DNA of 64,000 bases. Source: Actinopolyspora halophila DSM 43834. Lineage in GTDB: Bacteria > Actinomycetota > Actinomycetes > Mycobacteriales > Pseudonocardiaceae. This document shows positions 1 through 9,253 of the stretch, piece after piece. Position 1 is the stretch's first letter; each line of letters opens with the position of its first letter. The position numbers were made by a program, and so were the translations under genes. The DNA lies in the NCBI RefSeq assembly GCF_000371785.1, contig NZ_AQUI01000002.1, positions 4,513,352 to 4,577,351 of the forward strand, written 5' to 3'. The notes under the pieces were generated by a model. It made no database searches and was not told the DNA's origin. It saw only the letters and a list, made by a program, of their open reading frames with translations.

Positions 1-346
1 GACCGCCGACCAGCAGCCATCTGCCGAAGCGTTTGCGGGCGAGAACTCCGCTCGCGCCGACGAGCGGGGGAACCGAGAGCACCGCGATGCTCCCGACGGC
101 CAACAGCACGTCGGTGATCGGCGGACTGACTCGGTTGAGCAGTATCACCAGCATGCCCACCTGGGTACCGAGCGCGACGAAGCAGCCGAGCAGGGCGGCC
201 ACCCAGGAGGTGATTCCGCTGGAACCGGCCTGTTCGGTCCCGGCGGGCCACGCCTGGCCCCCGTACGGTTGTTGCCCCGCGGGAGGTGGCTGTCCCGGTA
301 CGGCCCGGGCGAACTGCTGCCCACCTGGCGGCTGAGGAGGATGCAC
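1..346 (-). CDS. Proline/glutamine-rich membrane protein (partial, N-terminus only)
   Basis: The gene enters from the left edge and is read leftwards. The GTG at 346-344 is preceded by a GAGGGA ribosome-binding site at good spacing. The first 40 or so residues are rich in Pro, Gln and Gly. They are followed by two hydrophobic stretches (around WVAALLGCFVALGTQVGMLV and LLAVGSIAVLSVPPLVGA) joined by a short polar turn, so at least two membrane segments are present before the window ends. The neighbour at 522-1889 has the same Pro/Gln-rich tail plus membrane-segment design and lies upstream on the same strand, so the two may be diverged paralogues in one transcription unit. The function is unknown. 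The C-terminal part is outside the window. Confidence 0.65.
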   Translation of the reverse strand, partial: MHPPQPPGGQQFARAVPGQPPPAGQQPYGGQAWPAGTEQAGSSGITSWVAALLGCFVALGTQVGMLVILLNRVSPPITDVLLAVGSIAVLSVPPLVGASGVLARKRFGRWLLVGG

Positions 347-521
347 GGCACTTCCCTCGACTGCTGGGGATAACGGCTGGCGAAGGAGTCCTCGCGGGCG
401 GGCTCACGACCGCGGACGGCCGCGGCCCGCCCGCGGAGGAGTGCTCAGGAGATCGGCACCGCTCGGTCTCGCGAACGGGCGGCGGACTCGGCTGCCACCA
501 GCTCCGCTCCGGGGGCTCCCG

Positions 522-1889
522 TCACCACTGCGGCGGTTGCTGCGGGTATCCACCCGGCTGGCCGTACGGCTGCTGGCCGTACGGCTGTTGCCCGTACGGC
601 TGCTGCCCGTAGGGCTGTCCGGGCATGGGCTGACCGGGCTGGGCTTGCCCGGGCATCGGCTGGCCGGGCATGGGTTGGCCGGGCATCGGTTGCCCCGGCT
701 GGGGCTGTCCCTGCATCCCCGGTGGGCCCTGCTGCGGCATCCCCGGCTGCGGTTGACCGTAGGGCTGCTGCCCCGGAGGCATACCCGGCTGCCCAGGATG
801 ACCAGCCGGTGGGGGTGGCCCGTACCCGCCTGCCATCGCCGGTCCGGCGGCACTTTCCAGGTACGCCCGTGCCGCAGGCAGCATGGCCAACACCGCGGGA
901 ACGACCGCGAACAGAATGGATACCAATCCGAGCAGACCGAATTGGTACGTGATCCAATTGATCACCACGCCGAGCGCCAGCACCCCGGAACCGCCGATCA
1001 TGACGAACGGCGCGAAATTCCTGCGCTGCAGGATGAGGACCCCGGCTGCCACCAGCGCCAGCGCACCGATGATCTGCAGGATGTTGAGCGTCACGATCAG
1101 CCCGGTCGACGGCAGGTCCGGTGCCTGAACACCGTACTGCTCGGAAAGCCGCGAACTGGCTTGCTGAAGCTGACTGGCGACGCTGAGGAAACCGAACAAC
1201 CCGATCAGCGCGAAGATCGCGGTCAAACTTCCCAGCCCGATGCCGCTCCAGGCAGCTCCCTGGGCCAGCCCCTTGTTGGGAGCCACTCCGCGTGCTCCCC
1301 CGGGGGGCTGCCCCGGGGGCGGTGGGGGCGGACCACCGTATCCACCCGGCTGTCCCGGAGGCTGCTGCGCGGGGAAACCGCCACTCGGGGTTCCCTGCTG
1401 CCCGGGCATTCCCGGTTGGGGTGGCCCCTGCATTCCCGGCTGCCCGGGCATCCCCGGCTGGGGCTGGCCCTGCATCCCGGGCTGCCCGGGCATCCCCGGT
1501 TGCGGCGGGCCCTGCATCCCCGGCTGGGGCTGCTGCTGCAGCCCCGGCTGCTCGTACATGGGCTGCTGTGGTGGCTGCATGGAAGGCGGAACGACCTGGG
1601 TCGCCCCACCCCCTCCCTCCTGCTGGTTCTGGGGCGCCGGAGCGGCCTGGTCGGCCTGCTGCATCATCTGCGCCGGGTTGACGACCTGCGTGGAGTCCGA
1701 TCCGGAAGCGCGGTCGTCCTGTTGCTCGCCCGCCGATTCCTGCGACTGCTGCGGGTCCATCCGCGAGGAGATCATCTGCGTTGAGTCCGGAGTGGACTCA
1801 TTGGTGTCGGCAGCGCCGGACTGCTGCTCCGCGGACGTATCCGGCGGCTGCTCCTGGTTACCACCTTCGGGTGTTTGTGGGGAGCTCAT
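522..1889 (-). CDS. Proline-rich four-TM membrane protein
   Basis: This 455-residue protein has three parts. Residues 1-205 are acidic, then Gln/Pro/Gly/Met-rich with repeated [12 protein letters not shown] units. Residues about 210-345 hold four hydrophobic segments. The C-terminus is built of QPMPG and YGQQP repeats. A GTAGGAAAA stretch precedes the ATG. It lies downstream of the cystathionine beta-synthase gene on the same strand, the position held by the proline-rich antigen gene pra (Rv1078) beside cbs in M. tuberculosis. I can see no RDD signature, so true orthology is uncertain. The low-complexity tails look extended and probably mediate protein contacts at the membrane (inference). 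The repeats generate several long overlapping reading frames in this stretch that are not genes. Confidence 0.75.
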   Translation of the reverse strand: MSSPQTPEGGNQEQPPDTSAEQQSGAADTNESTPDSTQMISSRMDPQQSQESAGEQQDDRASGSDSTQVVNPAQMMQQADQAAPAPQNQQEGGGGATQVVPPSMQPPQQPMYEQPGLQQQPQPGMQGPPQPGMPGQPGMQGQPQPGMPGQPGMQGPPQPGMPGQQGTPSGGFPAQQPPGQPGGYGGPPPPPPGQPPGGARGVAPNKGLAQGAAWSGIGLGSLTAIFALIGLFGFLSVASQLQQASSRLSEQYGVQAPDLPSTGLIVTLNILQIIGALALVAAGVLILQRRNFAPFVMIGGSGVLALGVVINWITYQFGLLGLVSILFAVVPAVLAMLPAARAYLESAAGPAMAGGYGPPPPAGHPGQPGMPPGQQPYGQPQPGMPQQGPPGMQGQPQPGQPMPGQPMPGQPMPGQAQPGQPMPGQPYGQQPYGQQPYGQQPYGQPGGYPQQPPQW

Positions 1890-1984
1890 CGGGTTTTCCT
1901 ACCCCCTTGGGCGTAAACCTGGGCGTGTACACGGCCTACGCTATCCGACCGCGTAACGTGCAAGGTTCGACGTGTAACAAAAAC

Positions 1985-3352
1985 TCATCGTCCCGCGATA
2001 AAGGCGAGCACGTCCTGCCTTGTGACCACACCGGCGGGCTTGCCGTCCACCAGCACCAGGGCTCCGTCCGCGTTCCGCAGTGCCCGCATGGCGGATGTTA
2101 TGTCCTCACCGGCCCCGATGGTCGGCAGCGGCGGCGACATGTGCGTCTCCACCCGGTCCGCGAGATTGGCCCTGCCGGCGAACAGCTCGTCCAGCAGGTC
2201 GCGCTCGTTGACCGCCCCGGCCACCTCGGCCGCCATGATCGGCGGTTCCGCGTTGACCACGGGCATCTGGGAGACGGAGAACTCGCGCAGGATCGCCACG
2301 GCCTCGGCGACCGTCTCGTTCGGATGAACGTGCACCAGCTCGGGCATCGTGCCGTCCTTGCGCGTCAGCACGTCCCCGATCGAACCGCCGCCGTGGTCGG
2401 GCGAGAGGAACCCGTAGGAGGCCATCCACGAGTCGTTGAACACCTTGGTCAGGTAACCGCGCCCGCTGTCGGGCAGCAGCGCCACGACCACGTCGTCCGG
2501 CCCGGCACGCTCGGCCACGCGCAGCGCGGCCACGATGGCCATGCCGCAGGACCCACCGACCAGCAGCGCCTCGCGTTGCGCGAGTTCGCGGGTCATCCGG
2601 AAGGAGTCCGCATCCGACACGGACACGATCTCGTCGCAGACCTCCCGGTCGTAGGTCGTCGGCCAGAAGTCCTCGCCGACCCCCTCGACCAGGTAAGGCC
2701 GTCCCTTGCCACCGGAATACACCGAACCCTCCGGATCGGCTCCGACGATGCGGACCCGCCCGTCGGAAACCTCCTTCAGGTAACGGCCCGCGCCCGAGAT
2801 CGTGCCCCCCGTGCCGATCCCCGCGACGAAGTGCGTCACACGCCCCTGAGTCTGCTCCCAGATCTCCGGGCCCGTGGAGTGGTAGTGGGACTCGGGGTTG
2901 GACACGTTGTCGTACTGGTTCGGCTTCCAGTATCCGTCCTTGGCGGCCAGCCGGTCCGACACGCTGTAGTAGGAATCATCGTGCTCCGGAGGAACGGCGG
3001 TGGGGCAGACCACGACCTCCGCGCCGTAGGCCTCCAGGACGTTGCGCTTGTCCTCGCTCACCTTGTCCGGACAGACGAACACGCAGCCGTACCCCTTGCG
3101 CTGCGCGATCATCGCCAGTCCCACCCCGGTGTTGCCCGAGGTGGGTTCGACGATCGTGCCACCGGGAGGCAGTTCCCCCGAAGCCTCCGCGGCTTCGATC
3201 ATCCGCTCGGCGATCCTGTCCTTGACGCTGCCGCCCGGATTGAAGTACTCGACCTTGGCCAGCACCGACGTGTCCAGTCCGCGCGTCAGCGAATTCAGCT
3301 TCACCAACGGCGTGTCGCCGACAAGCTCGGCCACGTGCTCGACGTAGTCCAC
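1985..3352 (-). CDS. cbs: Cystathionine beta-synthase, PLP-dependent
   Basis: Condenses serine (or O-acetylserine) with homocysteine to give cystathionine, the first step of reverse transsulfuration, in the cytoplasm. The predicted 455 residues match the 464-residue mycobacterial Rv1077. The PLP lysine is in PGGSVKDR (Lys44), the substrate loop is EPTSGNTG, and the phosphate-binding loop is GIGTGGTISG. The last 120 or so residues form a pair of CBS domains, including EFSVSQMPVV and PAGVVTRQDV. I chose the GTG at 3352, which has GGAGAGGG just upstream. The longer frame to 3475 has no support and would add an untypical basic leader. It is divergent from the SGNH hydrolase gene. The C-terminal CBS pair usually binds adenine nucleotides or S-adenosylmethionine; which one applies here is not visible. 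Confidence 0.93.
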   Translation of the reverse strand: MDYVEHVAELVGDTPLVKLNSLTRGLDTSVLAKVEYFNPGGSVKDRIAERMIEAAEASGELPPGGTIVEPTSGNTGVGLAMIAQRKGYGCVFVCPDKVSEDKRNVLEAYGAEVVVCPTAVPPEHDDSYYSVSDRLAAKDGYWKPNQYDNVSNPESHYHSTGPEIWEQTQGRVTHFVAGIGTGGTISGAGRYLKEVSDGRVRIVGADPEGSVYSGGKGRPYLVEGVGEDFWPTTYDREVCDEIVSVSDADSFRMTRELAQREALLVGGSCGMAIVAALRVAERAGPDDVVVALLPDSGRGYLTKVFNDSWMASYGFLSPDHGGGSIGDVLTRKDGTMPELVHVHPNETVAEAVAILREFSVSQMPVVNAEPPIMAAEVAGAVNERDLLDELFAGRANLADRVETHMSPPLPTIGAGEDITSAMRALRNADGALVLVDGKPAGVVTRQDVLAFIAGR

Positions 3353-3735
3353 CGCGGGTCCCTCTCCTAGTTCCGGTGTGTGTTGTGAAGCCCGGCAGCA
3401 CCCGTGCACGAGTGTTCTCCTGGTGCTTTCCCCGGCCCGACTGATTCCCCACTCGCAGTTTCCCCGCCCGCTCACGAACGCTCACGCCGGGGGTTGGCGG
3501 GAACACGTCGAAGAGTTCGAGCGAGGACCGCGCGGGCGGAAACCGAACGGTTGCGCGAAGTTCCGCCGCGAGTCCTCAACCCGATGGGGAAACCGGGCGA
3601 TGTTGTCCGGGGAGCCGTGTGCACGGTTCACCGCTACCCGCGTCCTGCCCGGAGCGGGTGCGAAACGGGCCGAGCGGACCGACCATTCGGGGAACCGGTA
3701 CGAGGTGGCGTCCACGAGAAGCGCAGGAGGCAACG
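3353..3735. other. Intergenic region between divergent cbs and SGNH hydrolase genes
   Basis: This 383-bp GC-rich gap must hold the promoters for the two divergent genes. I see the ribosome-binding sites at both ends but no convincing palindrome, RNA gene or coding frame. Confidence 0.4.
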
Positions 3736-4647
3736 ATGATCGCTGTGCGACTGCTGCGGTTGGCCGCTGTCGGTACCGCCTCGGTCGGCGGTTTGTCCGG
3801 CCTCGCCTACGGACTGCTCAACGGGCAGTCCAGGCACGCCCGGCGCGTCATCGGCCTCAGCACGGAGGACCCCCTGTGTGCCGACGGCACCTACTTCCCA
3901 GCGGGCAGGCCCTTCGCGGAGCCCGTGGAAGCACCGTTGGACTTCGCCGTGCTCGGTGACTCCTCCGCCGCCGGGCTCGGTGTCGAGACGGCGACCGAAC
4001 TGCCCGGGGTGCGGCTGGCCACGGGACTCGCCGAGGAACTGGAACGGCCGGTTCGCCTGCGCACCCACGCGATCGTCGGGTCGACGAGCCGGAGTCTGGC
4101 CCCGCAGACCGACGTGGTGCTGCACGAGCCGCCGCGCCTGGCGCTGGTGCTGATCGGTGCCAACGACGTCACCTCGCGGTTACCGGTGCGGAGCAGCGTC
4201 CACCTGCTGGAGGAAGCCGTCCGCGCCATGACCGAGGCGGGCACGGCCGTAGTGGTGGGAACATGTCCCGACCTGGGGGCCATCCGGCCCATCCCGCAGC
4301 CGCTGCGTTCGCTCGCGGGCAGGTACAGCCTGGTGCTGGCCCGTGAGCAGCGCCGCGCGGTGGAACGCGCCGGAGGACACGCCGTCCCGCTCGCGGACCT
4401 GCTCTCCCCCGAGTTCCTCACCCGCCCGGTCGAGTTGTTCGGTCCGGACCGTTTCCACCCCTCCGCCGCGGGCTACGAGATGGCCACCGACACGCTGCTG
4501 CCGAAGCTGTGCGACGCCATAGGGGCCTGGGAGGGCGCTCCCGTCCCCACCCCGCCCAGGAGGTCGGCAGCCGTGGAGGCCCGCAGGCCGACCCGTCGCT
4601 TCGTCGCGCGACTGAACCTGCGCTGGGGGCGACGCACGGAGTCCTGA
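3736..4647 (+). CDS. SGNH/GDSL-type hydrolase, N-terminally anchored or exported
   Basis: A 303-residue esterase/lipase-type enzyme. Block I is AVLGDSSAAG with catalytic Ser76, block III is GANDVTS, and block V is DRFHPSAAGYE with the Asp/His pair. The Ser-Gly-Asn-His set is therefore complete. Residues 5-28 are hydrophobic after a short basic start and may be a signal anchor. The ATG at 3736 has a perfect AGGAGG five bases upstream. M. tuberculosis has an exported protein of this class (Rv1075c) between fadA3 and cbs, so this is conserved synteny. The substrate is unknown; cell-envelope acyl esters are plausible (inference). A weak 6-bp hairpin with a short T run follows the stop. Confidence 0.85.
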   Translation: MIAVRLLRLAAVGTASVGGLSGLAYGLLNGQSRHARRVIGLSTEDPLCADGTYFPAGRPFAEPVEAPLDFAVLGDSSAAGLGVETATELPGVRLATGLAEELERPVRLRTHAIVGSTSRSLAPQTDVVLHEPPRLALVLIGANDVTSRLPVRSSVHLLEEAVRAMTEAGTAVVVGTCPDLGAIRPIPQPLRSLAGRYSLVLAREQRRAVERAGGHAVPLADLLSPEFLTRPVELFGPDRFHPSAAGYEMATDTLLPKLCDAIGAWEGAPVPTPPRRSAAVEARRPTRRFVARLNLRWGRRTES

Positions 4648-4669
4648 AGGGTCTTTTCCTTCACCGCTC

Positions 4670-4805
4670 TCCCCTGTCGTAGCCGCTCACTTGGCGGAAC
4701 CTCCCGCGGTCGATCGGGCTACCCGGGCGCGTAAGCGCTCGCGTTGGACAGTGCCCTTCTTCCTGGAGTTCCTGTCCGGGTGTTTCGGCGCTGTCGGCCC
4801 CGGAG
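4670..4805. repeat. Diverged copy of a dispersed intergenic repeat
   Basis: Read on the minus strand, this stretch aligns with the plus strand around 46975-47095: GCGCCGAAACA, then GGACAGGAACTCC, a GGGCAC block, AGCGCTT and finally GACCGCGGG, in the same order. It lies just after the stop of the SGNH hydrolase gene, as other members of the family sit just after stops. I see no coding frame. Confidence 0.55.
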
Positions 4806-5060
4806 AAACCGAGCCGACCAACGGACTCGACCGAAGAGTCCCGTGAGTCCGGAGTCGGAGCTCCCGGAGCGGGCTCATCCAATCGAACAACCCCTGAGCA
4901 GGCGTACCATCCGGTCGGTATACCGATTTAGTGTGACCGCGATCACCACGACAACGACGACACAGCGCTTAGGGTGAGCACATTCGTCGTGTGTGGGCGG
5001 GACGGATCGCGCACACGAATCCGATCGAGCAAGACGCAGCAACCACGAAGGAGTCGCCTC

Positions 5061-6281
5061 ATGACAGAAGCAGTCATCGTCGCAACAGCGCGCTCCCCCA
5101 TCGGCCGCGCGGGCAAGGGGTCGCTGGTGGACATGCGCCCGGACGACCTGAGCGCGCAGATGGTGCGTGCGGCGCTGGACAAGGTCCCGGAACTCGACCC
5201 GGGCGAGATCGACGACCTGATGCTCGGCTGTGGCCTGCCCGGCGGGGAGCAGGGCTTCAACATGGGCCGGGTGGTTTCGGTGCTGCTCGGCTACGACCAC
5301 CTGCCCGGAACCACGATCACCCGCTACTGCTCCTCCAGCCTGCAGACCACCCGGATGGCCATGCACGCCATCAAGGCCGGTGAGGGGGACGTGTTCATCA
5401 GCGCGGGGGTGGAAGCGGTCTCCCGTTTCGCCAACGGCAACTCCGACTCCTGGCCCGAGACCACCAACCCCCTGTTCAACCAGGCGCAGCAGCGCACGCA
5501 GCGAACCGGTGAGCAGGGTGCCAACGACTGGACCGACCCGCGCGAGTTCGACGCGCTGCCCGACGTCTACATCCCGATGGGGCAGACCGCCGAGAACCTG
5601 GCACGGGCCAAGGGCATCGGCAAGGAAGAGATGGACGAGTTCGGGGTCCGCTCGCAGAACCTGGCGGAGAAGGCCAACGCCAACGGGTTCTGGCAGCGGG
5701 AGATCACCCCGGTCACCACTCCCTCCGGTTCCGTGGTCGACACCGACGACGGCCCGCGCCCCGGCGTGACCAAGGAATCGATCGCCGGGCTCAAACCCGT
5801 GTTCCGTCCGGACGGCAGGATCACCGCTGCCAACGCCTGCCCCCTCAACGACGGAGCCGCGGCCCTGGTCGTCATGAGCGACCGCAAGGCCGCGCAACTC
5901 GGGCTCACGCCGCTGGCACGGATCGTGTCCACCGGAGTCTCCGCGTTGTCGCCGGAGATCATGGGACTCGGCCCCGTCGAGGCCTCCCGCCAGGCGTTGG
6001 GCCGGGCCGGCATGAGCGCGGGGGACATGGACCTGGTCGAGATCAACGAAGCGTTCGCCGCCCAGGTGATCCCCTCCTACCGGGAGCTGGGTGTTCCGCT
6101 GGACAGGCTCAACGTCAACGGCGGGGCGATCGCCGTGGGACACCCGTTCGGGATGACCGGCGCCCGCATCACCACCACGCTGCTGAACTCGCTGCGGTTC
6201 CACGACAAGCAGTTCGGCCTGGAGACGATGTGCGTCGGCGGTGGCCAGGGCATGGCCATGGTGCTGGAGCGGCTCAGCTGA
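5061..6281 (+). CDS. Acetyl-CoA acyltransferase (thiolase, FadA family)
   Basis: Thiolytic cleavage of 3-ketoacyl-CoA, or the reverse condensation, in fatty-acid oxidation. The 406 residues are normal for the family. The nucleophile is Cys90 in TRYCSSSLQ, the active-site His lies in GGAIAVGHPFGMTG, and the second cysteine in CVGGGQGMA near the C-terminus. The substrate loop NEAFAAQV is present. The ATG at 5061 follows GAAGGAG with seven-base spacing. A frame extending to 4974 lacks such a site. It is the likely counterpart of M. tuberculosis Rv1074c (fadA3), which lies in the same neighbourhood. It appears to be transcribed alone and ends in a strong hairpin at 6297-6338. Chain-length preference cannot be read from sequence. 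Confidence 0.93.
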   Translation: MTEAVIVATARSPIGRAGKGSLVDMRPDDLSAQMVRAALDKVPELDPGEIDDLMLGCGLPGGEQGFNMGRVVSVLLGYDHLPGTTITRYCSSSLQTTRMAMHAIKAGEGDVFISAGVEAVSRFANGNSDSWPETTNPLFNQAQQRTQRTGEQGANDWTDPREFDALPDVYIPMGQTAENLARAKGIGKEEMDEFGVRSQNLAEKANANGFWQREITPVTTPSGSVVDTDDGPRPGVTKESIAGLKPVFRPDGRITAANACPLNDGAAALVVMSDRKAAQLGLTPLARIVSTGVSALSPEIMGLGPVEASRQALGRAGMSAGDMDLVEINEAFAAQVIPSYRELGVPLDRLNVNGGAIAVGHPFGMTGARITTTLLNSLRFHDKQFGLETMCVGGGQGMAMVLERLS

Positions 6282-6296
6282 GTCCGGTCCACGAGC

Positions 6297-6338
6297 GGGT
6301 GGGATTCGTCGGAGCAGTGATCCCGACGAATCCCACCC
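6297..6338 (+). terminator. Strong hairpin after the thiolase gene
   Basis: A perfect 16-bp inverted repeat (arms 6297-6312 and 6323-6338, loop 10 bases) begins 15 bases after the thiolase stop. There is no U run. GC-rich actinomycete terminators often lack one, and the hairpin may also serve the converging gene at 6434. Confidence 0.8.
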
Positions 6339-6433
6339 GGCCCCAGGTCCTGGGGACCGAGACACCCCAGGAGCGGAGGTACCGCACGGTTCTCAGGTCA
6401 CCGCCAATCGCGACCGCGAGAATTCACTCGCAG

Positions 6434-6919
6434 TCAGCAGGAAACGAACGGTTCGTAGGCGATCCAGACCTCCCCGGAGGAATTGATACTTATATCGCCG
6501 GTCTTGTGGAGCCCCGTGTAGTTACCCTCGTACTTGCGAAGCTCCCCGTACGGCGACTCGAGTGTCATGTACGGCGCACCGAGGACGAAGTCACCAGAAT
6601 ACTTCGCATACACCTGCTCGGTACCGTTCGTACCACTCGCCCAGCATATACGGTTCGCCGAGTGATCGAACAGCAGAAGGTTCCCGTCTCGCTGCATGGC
6701 GAGGGTGTACGGTCCGGAACCTATGTACTGGCCGGGAATCAGCCGGTCATCGAAAGAAGTTCCGACATAATTCTGAGCCTGGACCGACATCTTGGCCCGG
6801 ACCGAACCGTCCACATCGCCCTGCTCCTGCCCGTAGGCGGGACTGCCGAGCGAAGCAGCCAGAACTCCCAGAGTCATCAAGAGGGCGGAGCAGGCCGCCC
6901 TGATTCCCGTTCTCCCCAT
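6434..6919 (-). CDS. Secreted bulb-lectin-like (GNA/B-lectin) domain protein
   Basis: A 161-residue protein with an N-terminal signal peptide (RAACSALLMTLGVLAAS, probable cleavage after AYG). The rest is one small beta-rich domain. The piece YTLAMQRDGNLLLFD followed by CWASGT resembles the QxDGNxVxY plus W-S-T pattern of bulb-type mannose-binding lectin repeats, and the C-terminal half repeats the strand pattern weakly. Two cysteines, one of them the last residue, could pair. The coding region is less GC-rich than its neighbours and sits beside a transposon remnant, which suggests recent acquisition. The ATG follows AAAGGAA. Sugar binding is inferred from family resemblance only, because the key Gln-Asp-Asn-Tyr set is not perfect here. 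Confidence 0.7.
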   Translation of the reverse strand: MGRTGIRAACSALLMTLGVLAASLGSPAYGQEQGDVDGSVRAKMSVQAQNYVGTSFDDRLIPGQYIGSGPYTLAMQRDGNLLLFDHSANRICWASGTNGTEQVYAKYSGDFVLGAPYMTLESPYGELRKYEGNYTGLHKTGDISINSSGEVWIAYEPFVSC

Positions 6920-7205
6920 CGAAAATTCCTTTTATCGACTTTCTGGGTCTTTTCCACCGAATAAGGCATCAGAAGAACACCTTCACTAAGACTCTGCGGT
7001 CTTCGTCAGCAGAAAGTCAAGGGAATTTTCCAACAAAACGATAACTCCCGGGGGCCCGCCCCCGTTCCTCGAAACGGTCCGAACGGACAGACGCGCGCAC
7101 GCCGCGCGATGGGGCTCGGCAACATGCCCGGAGCCAAATTCAATACTGCAGACGTAGTTTTGTGGATTATGGTTCTCGGATGGTTTGTCGCTGGTAGTGG
7201 GCTCG
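6920..7205. other. AT-richer gap upstream of the lectin gene
   Basis: About 285 bp between the lectin start and the transposase remnant. It must hold the lectin promoter and the outer end of the old insertion sequence. I could not define a terminal inverted repeat or target duplication by eye. Confidence 0.3.
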
Positions 7206-7905
7206 CTAGGCGCGGTGTTGGTGATGTCGTCGCCAGGTCAGGATGTGGGTGATCCGCTCGGGTGAGACGCCCGCCGAGGCGTGGAACAGGCGGGCGCTTT
7301 AGAGCAGGGCCAGGGGATCAGCCCTGAGGGTGTGGGTCGTGCGCGGGCGGTGGCAATCGCGAGGAAGGCGTGAGCCAACATCACCAGTGTGGTCCAGCGG
7401 TCGCGTCATGCCAGCAGCCACCGCTGTCCTGCGGTGTCGGATTCGGCCGGCTCTGCCAGTGCCCAGTCGTCGTAGCGCTGCCCGTGTACACCCGTTCCGG
7501 CGGAGAGGCGTTGCCAGGTCTGTTCGCAGACCGGTGATCAGCGTGTCGGCCCGAGTGGTCCCCACCGCGGTGGTGCTCGGTGGTTGCAGGCATGGTCAGT
7601 ACGCAGCCGAGCTGCTGGTCTTCCAGCTCGCCGCGCAGGGCGGTGTTGGCGCCATCAACCTCATCAGCGGCCGCCCGTTGGGCGGGCACGCCGGCGGTCG
7701 CGGGTCAGTTGATCACGCGGGTCGCCAGCTGTGGTTTCGCCGCGAATTCCACATCGTCGGGCCTCGCCCGCCACCCGCCGATCGAGGTCGTCGGACCGGC
7801 AGCGAGACAGCTGTGATTCCCGGCCGATGAGCCGGACACGGCGGGCGAGTTGCCGAGCACCCGGAAACTCGCGTACCGCATGGAAACCGGTTGCCGGTGG
7901 GACAC
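7206..7905 (-). pseudogene. Decayed IS701-type DDE transposase
   Basis: Read on the minus strand in three frames, fragments follow the order of an IS701-family transposase. PDDVEFAAKPQLATRVIN (about 7710-7765) comes first and runs into a stop. Next come AADEVDGANTALRGELEDQQ (about 7625-7690), LSAGTGVHGQRYDDWALAE (about 7430-7510) and RWLLA. After a stop, the frame jumps directly to RWTTLVMLAHAFLAIATARA (about 7335-7395). The region between RWLLA and RWTTL, normally about 60 residues, is deleted, and there are at least two stops and two frameshifts. No complete catalytic triad can be encoded. The family assignment is from remembered motif order, not a search. Confidence 0.8.
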
Positions 7906-8265
7906 CCCGCACAAGGGCCTTGTCCAAGCACCACCCGATCAGCGGCTTCGACGCGCCTCCCCAGAGCTGTGCGTAGGCCGGTCACCGCCGTGGGACGTGT
8001 GTGAACGTCGGTGCGCGGAGTCACGGGAACGTGGTCGGCAAGGCGGAACACGGGACGGCTCGATCGTGACGGCCTGAAACGGGACTTCCCATGACCGTGC
8101 CGACTGCTCGGGGCAACCTCGGGGCCACCGCGCCGTGGGGACAGCGAATCCAGGACCGCGGACGAACCGGTGTGACCAAGCTCAGGAAGAGCTTCGTCGC
8201 ACCGGTTCGCGGGGAGGCTCCGTGGCGGAACCACCCCGCGAGTGAACACACCTGACGAAGCCCTA
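7906..8265. other. Non-coding stretch between the transposase remnant and the Bax-inhibitor gene
   Basis: No convincing coding frame. Near 8206-8240 an imperfect GC-rich hairpin (CGCGGGG ... CCCCGCG) lies just beyond the stop of the gene at 8266 and may terminate it. Confidence 0.35.
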
Positions 8266-9066
8266 CTAGTCGCTCTGCAGGTAGGACAGCAACCGCAGGA
8301 TCTCCAGGTAGAGCCAGATCAGCGTGACCATCAGGCTGAAGGCGATGTACCAGGAGTGCTGAGCGTCCACGCCGTTCTTGATGGCCCGGTCGGCCTCGTC
8401 GAAGTCCAGCAGGAAGACGAACGCGGCGATGCCGATGCACAGCAGGCTGAATCCGATGGCCAGCGGACCACCATCGCTGTCCCTGATGCCCAGGCCGCCC
8501 TCGACGAAGAACCCGGCGACGAGGTTGATCAGCATCAGCGTGAAGGCGCCCGCCGCGGCCCCGATGATCCACTTGGTCAGCTTGGGCGTCACCCGGATGG
8601 CCCCGGTCTTGTAGACCACCAGCATGGCGGCGAACACACCCATCGTGCCCGCGAGCGCCTGCATGATGATCCCCGGATTAACCATCGAGGCGAACATGTA
8701 GCTGATCCCGCCGAGGAACACGCCCTCGACTGCCGAGTAGGCGATCACCAGCGCGGGGCTGACCTTCTTCTTGAAGATGTTGACCAGCGCCAGCACGAAC
8801 CCGACGAGCGCCGCGGGCAGCGCCAGCGCAACCGCCTGCGGACCGGCGACGAAGTAGGTCGCGGCCGCGGTGCCGATCGTGATCGCCAGCGTGGTGGCCG
8901 TCTTGGTCACGACGTCGTCGATGGTCAGCGGACGTCCGGCCTGCTTGGGAGCAGTGGGTGCCTGTCCGCCGGCACCGAACGAGCCCCCGGGGGGCTGGCC
9001 GTAGTTGAAGTTCGCGTGCCCACCCTTGGACAGGCTCTTGAACGCAGGGTTACTGCTTGTGCGCAA
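8266..9066 (-). CDS. Bax inhibitor-1/YccA family membrane protein
   Basis: This 266-residue integral membrane protein has a glycine-rich cytoplasmic N-terminus (about 50 residues) followed by seven hydrophobic segments, ending in LIWLYLEILRLLSYLQ as in bacterial BI-1 proteins. I place the start at the TTG (9066-9064). GGAGG lies five bases before it, and the peptide MRTSSNPAF matches the usual start of actinobacterial members. The ATG five bases further upstream is out of frame. Family members are pH-sensitive calcium-leak channels or stress modulators; the role here is not known. It appears monocistronic, with the YidC-like gene upstream on the same strand. Confidence 0.9.
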   Translation of the reverse strand: MRTSSNPAFKSLSKGGHANFNYGQPPGGSFGAGGQAPTAPKQAGRPLTIDDVVTKTATTLAITIGTAAATYFVAGPQAVALALPAALVGFVLALVNIFKKKVSPALVIAYSAVEGVFLGGISYMFASMVNPGIIMQALAGTMGVFAAMLVVYKTGAIRVTPKLTKWIIGAAAGAFTLMLINLVAGFFVEGGLGIRDSDGGPLAIGFSLLCIGIAAFVFLLDFDEADRAIKNGVDAQHSWYIAFSLMVTLIWLYLEILRLLSYLQSD

Positions 9067-9253
9067 CTCATCCTCCCGGGCGTGCGTGCGCCGTCACCCG
9101 TTACAACGATCGAGAACCGCGCACGGTTCCATGTCACGTAAAAAACACTTTACCCGCATTCGACGATTTCCCCCACCACCTCACCCGACCGATCGAGAGA
9201 CATCGGCGAACGAGGCGAAACCTCCCCGAGAAAGTGCTCCACGTCACGCGGAT

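Noticed and set aside
445..1784. Several long plus- and minus-strand frames in the first 2 kb
   Set aside because: All are alternative readings of the Pro/Gln/Gly repeats of the 455-residue membrane protein.
4645..4662. Possible terminator TGAAGG...CCTTCA after the SGNH hydrolase gene
   Set aside because: The stem is only 6 bp. I mention it in the gene entry but cannot support it as a separate feature.
4875..6365. 496-codon minus-strand frame
   Set aside because: Shadow of the thiolase gene on the opposite strand, caused by high GC at third positions.
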